Below the pieces are notes generated by a model. It ran no database searches and was not told the DNA's origin. It saw only the letters and a list, made by a program, of their open reading frames with translations. A program made the position numbers and the translations under genes. A stretch of DNA of 64,000 nt from Siphonodentalium dalli (Eukaryota; Mollusca; Scaphopoda; Gadilida; Siphonodentaliidae), in NCBI GenBank assembly GCA_032622095.1, contig CP136069.1:206888750-206952749 (forward strand), written 5' to 3'. Positions 57,977 through 64,000 of this stretch are shown here, piece after piece. Within the stretch, counting starts at the first letter, position 1; every line of letters starts with the position of its first letter.

Positions 57977-60900
57977 CACTGAGAAAAATAACTGGTCAAT
58001 ATGACTACCTTTGTGTTAGTCATGGGTATTCGGAGTCATTTTGACTATACCAGTACCGTCCCACGAGTCATCATGACTAATCCTGAGTTAGTCAACTTGA
58101 CAATGAAAAAAAAAATTATAAGTAGTCATTTAGCTACTCAACATAGGCTACGTTTTATAACTCATAGCTTATTGTATTTAAACTATAACGTTATCATTCA
58201 GCGACATATTTTGGCCCTGCACCTATGATACCGGTACGAGGTTTATATAGTACGAACGAAAAATCGAAATAATTGTGCTTCCGGTGTAATACCCACGTAG
58301 ATTTGTTCGTGTAAACTTTTCTTGTTTAGATTGTTTTAGCAAATAACTTGCTTTTTAATAACCTGGAATATTGTTAGCACTGTCTGGATTATATTTGTAT
58401 TTGAAAGGGACAAGATAACGGGCTGCTAATCATTGATTTTTCATCTGTAAAACCGCAGCAATTTTCAGTGATTTGAGAGTGAGAGAGACCAAATCACTGA
58501 AAGTGAAATCAGTGAGTGTAGTGGGATATTACACTTGACATGCACGACAATGTTGTGAATTTCAAAAGACAGATACTTAAGTTTCACACCACAACCACTG
58601 GTGACTAGGATTACGATATATACAATTAGTCAGAATTATGACGCCATAGATCAGTCATGACTCATGAGTCATTCACAATTTGTTGGCTACAACGTACAAA
58701 GGACGGTGGATCATATTCTTCAATTTTCATCGAAACGTGATTTGAGAACCATGTCGCCATGACGCTGGGATATTGTTGTGATATATTTATTGAATGACGG
58801 ATAATCTCGGAGATACCGATCAAATTATGTGCACACATTATCAATGAATCCATCACAAACTTTTAGTAACGCACTTCAGCTATGCTCTAATGAATCGTCC
58901 CCTTTAACAAGGTTGTAGGGCGTTAATGACAGCGGTTATACCATACCGCCGTTCAACCATGGTCAAGTTGTTGACATGATTGTGGCAACCGCAGATAATC
59001 TTTCTACAGTACTATTATAATGTTTTGCGAATACTGTACTCTGCATTAATTTTTCACATGGCCACCTTACACCCGGTCCAGCTTTTTGTGAGCTCCATAC
59101 ACCGTGTTAACTATACACAAAACAATATTTCAATCAATAATTTGTTTACGGTTTAGTCAACATTCGAAGTTGGTCACTGACCGACATTCGCAACTATATC
59201 ATCAATGCAGGGTCAAGCCATGCCAGAAATATACACTCTGTGGTGGTTATACTGCTGACTTTAAAAAGGTACGACGGTCGGCCGTGGTAGGATTGGTCAT
59301 GATTAATAGCATCAACAACGCGGTATTAGCGGTGGTCAACGCCGTTAAGGGGGTCAATTAGAGCTTAGCTGTATACATACATGTACATGTAGACCATTCC
59401 AATGTCCAGATGCATCATGTTCTTATCAAAACATGTTTGGCTATCATTCTTAATGATTCGGACATTTCCGCTTTGCTAAGAAATAACCTCTTCCATAATT
59501 GGAAACCATATTCGCGGAACTCTACATTATATGGCTCTGGTGATCAGACAATGACATTGACTCGATGACGCATAGCTGCGAATGGAGAATAATTTATTCG
59601 CTATGGCTGTACCAAACTGGATCATATATTAAATACATTACACTCTCTTTGTGTGAGGTTTGTTTGTTTTACCGATATAGCACATCAGAAGTGTACGATA
59701 AGCAAAACACTCAACACCATGGCGATTCTTTTAGGGAGAGTGATTCCGGTGACCCATTCAAAACCAACATCTTGTGGCGAGGACTAGTGAGCACTATAAC
59801 AGTATTTTGCAAACAACATGGTGCCTGTTTAATTAACCAAAGTTCCTTAGTGTGGTCTCCCCATTGTTGAGTATTTTGCTTATCGCACTCTATTTACATA
59901 CTTTACAACAGGTTCTCGAACAGAATTTGGCTTTGTTCACATAATGCAGCATAGGAACTACCACAATTACATACTATTTACGCGATATTTATTATGGTAT
60001 AAAGAAAGGTCTAAGCGAACCACAGATTAACTATAATAGACTGATCGGGCTAAAATAGACCGATCGGTCTTCCTGACACAGTGCTCACTGTTGTAAGAGA
60101 GGGAACTCTAAATTTCTTGACAATTTGAATCTGTTTGTTTGAATATCTGTATACATGTATGTTTATTTTGAATATCTCAGTAAATAATTATTTGGAGTCT
60201 TGCAAAAGAAATCAGAATTAATTTTGTTTACGTATTGGTTGAGAGATAACAATAAAACAGTTTAGAGTGACTCCCCTTATCCCAGATGCATGCTGGCTGT
60301 GAAAGACCGATCGGTTTATTTTTGTCTATTATAGATCGGTAAGTGGTTCAGCCAGACCTGTTTAAGTTATCTGATTGATAATGGTTATACGGTTCAATCC
60401 CATTAGTGCCCACATATAACAATATAATTCAATCATTGTGATTAATCGCAAACCTTTGTGATAAATCGCCAAGTACGGTAGTTGGCGATTTATCAGAAAT
60501 ATGTTTTCAATTTGTCGCAAAGTTGTTTTAACTATGAATGTTCTCAGTAAATAATTATATGGTGTCTTGATAAAAAAAATCGGAATTAATTTTGTTTTGT
60601 TTTTGAAGTATTGGTTGATCGATAATAATAGAACCCCTTGTCCCAGATACATGCTGGCTGTGAACGAACGATTGGTCTATTTCAACCTGATCAGGCTATT
60701 GTGATAAATCTCAAACATCTTTGCGATAAATCGCAAAGTATAATCACCAATTAGTTAATTGAGAGTTATCGTAAAGATGTTTGAGATTTATCGCAAAGGT
60801 ATGGGAGTTATCTTAAAGGTGTTTGTGATTTTTCACAAAGTTGTTTTGTGATTTATCGCAAAGTTGTTTTAATTTTGAATATTCTCAGTAAATAATCTGC

Positions 60901-61732
60901 AAAAGATCAGAATTAATTTTTTGTTTAAGTATTGGTTTGCTCCCCTTGCATGTTGGCTGTGAAAGACCGATCAGTATATTTTAGCCCGACCGTGCTATTA
61001 TAGATCGATTTGTGGTTCATTTGTGATAAATCTCAAACATGTTTACGATAAATCGTAAAGTATAATCACCAAGTAGTTTGAGAGTTATCGTAAAGATGCT
61101 TGAGATTTATCGCAAAGGTTCGCAAGATATCGCAAAGGTCTGTGAGTTGTCGCAAAGGTGTTTGATGTTTCACAAAGTCATTTTGTGATTTATCGCAAAG
61201 ATTTTCTCCCCTCATCACATGCATTATGGCTATGAATGACCGATTGGTCTATTTTAGCCTGACCGTGCTATTATAGAGCGATTGGAGTTCACCCGGACCT
61301 GTTGAAGTGGTCTGATTTATGTTTATATGGTTAAAGCCCTGTATTAATTGCAAATTGATTTGATTAATTACAACCTTTGTTATAAATCGAAAACCTTTGC
61401 ACTAAATCGCATATATTTATTGTATAGAAGTTTGCGATTTATCGCAAAGTAGTTTTTTAAATATTATTACACACAAATTAAGAATTACGGCCCATTTTTT
61501 AGACATTCAGACACTTTTTACTCCAAATGTAGGGAACATGCCGGGGATATCCTGACTCAGTTCTAGTCATGCTGACTAAACTTACATTAGTCATTTTGAC
61601 TCAAATAGAATTAGTCATTATGATCCGATCCTGGTCATTTTGACTCAAATCTTAGTCATTGTGAATAATGCAATATTAGTCAATATGACTCAATGTTAGT
61701 CATGTTGACTAAGCAACCTTTTTTTCTCAGTG
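57977..61732. mobile_element. 3.76-kb CACTA-like non-autonomous element inserted in the LINE
   Basis: Termini CACTGAGAAAAA (57977) and TTTTTCTCAGTG (ending 61732) are inverted. Both ends carry clusters of subterminal words AGTCATNNTGACT (e.g. TTAGTCATTTTGACTCAAA at about 61590; more at 57995-58100 and 61555-61710). CACTA/EnSpm elements have CACTR termini, subterminal repeats and 3-bp target duplications. The flanks here are ATG and ATA, a 3-bp match with one difference. Joining the flanks restores a continuous LINE frame, which supports these exact boundaries. Interior frames (59104-59361, 59565-59870) are not transposase-like. A hairpin TTTCAGTGATTTG / CAAATCACTGAAA lies at ~58462-58502. Confidence 0.7.
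60040..61460. repeat. internal repeats of the CACTA-like element
   Basis: About five ~290-310-bp units start with GACCGATCGGTCTATTTT-type words (about 60058, 60305, 60668, 60965 and 61240). Between them are some twenty copies of GATTTATCGCAAAG or its complement CTTTGCGATAAATC, often facing each other. Such dense short inverted words could be binding sites for a protein or simply a self-expanding repeat. No coding frame. Confidence 0.75.
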
Positions 61733-61845
61733 ATATAGGTGTTTAATATGTGATTCGATGTGAGTACCGGGAGAGATTTTGCATTGGGCCTGATGACGAT
61801 CCGCCGTATAGCTGATTTGGTGTTGGCACCTGTTACACATAAGTT
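61733..61845 (-). mobile_element. upstream part of the split LINE
   Basis: On the minus strand this reads LMCNRCQHQISYTADRHQAQ then CKISPGTHIESHIKHLY and stops exactly at the end of the CACTA-like element. It continues in the same frame with DLLCAIHQYRAAIG at 57976. A stop lies just upstream of LMC. The Cys pair and position suggest the N-terminal part of the LINE protein. Confidence 0.55.
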
Positions 61846-64000
61846 ACATTGCTATGTGTGAAAGAACAGTTCTGCGGTCGGTTGATGCAATCGCTGATAT
61901 GTACCAAACATGTATGAAACATGATAATGTGTGAATATAATTGAAAACATGGAAATGACAATCCAAAGATGGAGGGATGATTATGTGACATAATAATGAT
62001 TTAGTGATGGGGTCCCACCATGGGTCGGCTGACGCAGTTTTGGGTTCGAGTCGGTGGTCTGTTTTAGGGACCTACGAATATTCGAGAATCGATTCGATGT
62101 CGATATCAGACACCCGATTCGAGATCAACACCGAATCGGTCCGCTGAATCGGATATTTTCCAATCGGTGTTACTTTGGTGTAGTCTAGTTGTTTTGCGCC
62201 TATATATAACACATGCCAAGTGACCTGAAATCAGAAAATGTAAGTGAAAGGTTGTCAAGTTAGCCAATGTAGGTAATTTTGAATGTATGCCGTTCAGAAT
62301 AGACGTGCATTATGCTAATTATGTGCTTCGATCGCAACCCGTAATGGTGATCAATCGCCGCATATTTGTAATCTGTATCGAAAATTGTCTACACGGTGCG
62401 TAATCACTAGATGCTGAACTCAATTGATTACCTTATGTTTAAAACTTCAGATATCCAATTCAGATTATATGAATAAAATTCAATGTCAGCTGTCGTTATG
62501 AGCGACAAAACATAGATTGGAATGAACAGAAACGGTGAGAAACCTTACAACAATCGGTCTATTACGTTCTCAAATGGACGCCATCGTATGCAACCAGTTA
62601 TCTGCGACACTGCCGGCAGAATTCCTATACATTTCCTACTTTCAGTTTATGTTTCCCGGGAAATCGAGCGCGTTGCACAAAGTTTCGATCCGTTGAATTT
62701 TGTTGATAACATTTAACACTTATAATTTGTGTCTGTTTTCTGGGACCCCCTATTTGAAGACAACAACTGTGAATATGTAATGTAGGTTTTTGATATATTG
62801 AGGGAGAACAGTTTAACAGATAACTACCATTGGTATCGGACTACAACAATTATATAGCTGAACGGTGTGCCCATGTCCACTTGTGTCAAATCTTCATTAC
62901 CTTTATTAAATAATGTAGACAAGTTATCTTCCATTCCACGGTGTTGGTGATACGTTGATTGAACTGTGTTTAAGTGTCTTACTGTCGCGTCCTGCGTCAT
63001 GTTCGCCATGATACGACTAGATAGAAATTCAATGCAACATACCCCAAACCCTCCATGAGACTGAGAGTGACTTGCCTGTTTAAGGAGATTAACATTGTTA
63101 TATGGTATCTAGTGAATTTTGCAGTTTTTTTGTCATGAGACACCGAAATACACAGTGGTAAACAATGTCAACTACTAGCTGATTCGATTCGAGATTCGAT
63201 TCGATGTCGATATCAGGAAGAAGATTCGATATCGAGATTCGATTGGATGCAAAATCCCCGATTCGCATCTATAGACTTATACGATGTTCAGCAGTCAATT
63301 TTGAACCAGCACGGTTTAAATGTGACCAGATTAACATCGTTTTGATCAACATGTATATGGACGTGACGTCATAGTCGAAAATGACCATAAACCTCTACAG
63401 TTTATTTTGAATAAGGGACAATAATCGAGAGAATGCTTTTGAGACAACGATTTCAGTATAAATGGAAACCCGGTAAGGATGTAGAAGTGAATGATGAATA
63501 TTGCAGGCTGGCTCAGTCGACCCCCTTTATTAGACACTGCCGGTAATGCCTACAACGAGGACATTGCGTGTGACGTACATATGATATAAATGACGAGTTT
63601 ACAGCTTTCAGTATAACCGAAAATCTCTGACGGAATTACACACAAATCAGAACATGGTGACATGTGATCGTAAACATAAAACTTTGGTGAATGGAACTGT
63701 CGTGGATTGTGGTATGTTGTAGAATTCTGACGAAATCGGGTAGTGTATCGGATGATCACCAACATGCTATGGATTTACGTGACAATTTAAAGTGGCATAT
63801 GACTAAATTCATGTTGCAAAAACTTAAATTATGTGTTAGCTATATACAATGACTTCAATTGTGCGTTATCTCTATGCAAAGACATCATTTGTGTGTTAGT
63901 TCTATACAGAGAGTTCAATTGTGTGTTAGTTCTATACGAAGACCATTTTCATAATATATGAATAACTTTAGCTAAGAAGGGAGATGTGATTTGTGAGAGT
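61846..64000. other. gene-poor tail with short repeats
   Basis: Two blocks of GATTCGATTCGATGTCGATA type (62080-62165 and 63180-63270) are ~1.1 kb apart in the same orientation. Both are built from ATTCGA words, and they may be parts of one element or two copies. About 3.5 units of a ~32-bp repeat (AATTGTGTGTTAGTTCTATA) lie at 63830-63945. Minus-strand frames at 62824-63009 and 63550-63765 show no recognised domain. Confidence 0.5.

Overview
The window looks like nuclear DNA of an invertebrate animal. It is AT-rich and repeat-dominated, with GT-AG introns and exons of animal-specific families (P2X7-type ballast domain, immunoglobulin-like domains). Its transposon load includes LINEs, Ty3 relics, piggyBac, hAT and CACTA-like short elements, and a foldback element. 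The set is typical of a lophotrochozoan, perhaps a bivalve mollusc, but the species cannot be fixed from the sequence. No bacterial operons, rRNA or tRNA genes, or CRISPR arrays were found.

Layout. 1-2900: a ~175-bp satellite that switches orientation near 375 and is interrupted by a 5'-truncated LINE with an open reverse-transcriptase frame. 3285-4600: two and a bit tandem copies of an exactly 628-bp, internally palindromic unit. 5290-5626: a TTAA-flanked piggyBac-type MITE. 6105-15873: two arrays of a ~185-bp repeat and two inverted copies of a 620-bp element surround a decayed P2X7-ballast-like gene (exons at 8940 and 11248). 16778-17200: two exons of a decayed Ig-like domain.

18545-33590 is the most striking object: a ~15-kb nested palindrome. 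Each arm has an outer ~650-bp terminal block, then a ~172-bp satellite array (about 28 monomers left, 35 right, in opposite orientation), then an inner ~700-bp block. The inner block carries a spliceable Ig-like exon. The arms face each other across a ~1.4-kb unique loop. The architecture resembles a giant Foldback/TU/Galileo-type element that has captured a host exon. Just outside its right end lies the only long intact non-transposon reading frame, a 366-residue multi-pass membrane protein of unknown function on the minus strand (33992-35092).

35820-45190: a 1.5-kb minisatellite, a Ty3/gypsy zinc-knuckle and protease relic, and a broken two-exon gene of a cysteine-rich invertebrate family. 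That gene and its surroundings hold a small hairpin MITE family. 45982-53690: a ~130-bp repeat element, a tandem duplication interrupted by a hAT MITE with a perfect 8-bp target duplication, an array of TTTATTCA palindromes, a perfect 35-bp-arm hairpin, and a 105-bp minisatellite that partly reads as a 35-residue peptide repeat. 56198-61845: a heat-shock-element-like cluster and an old minus-strand LINE split by a 3.76-kb CACTA-like element. Removing the insert restores the LINE frame, which dates the order of insertion. The rest is unannotatable AT-rich DNA with short repeats.

Few genes here are likely to be functional. The 366-residue membrane protein is the best candidate. The others are pseudogenes or transposon relics, and most of the informative signal lies in repeat architecture and nested insertions.
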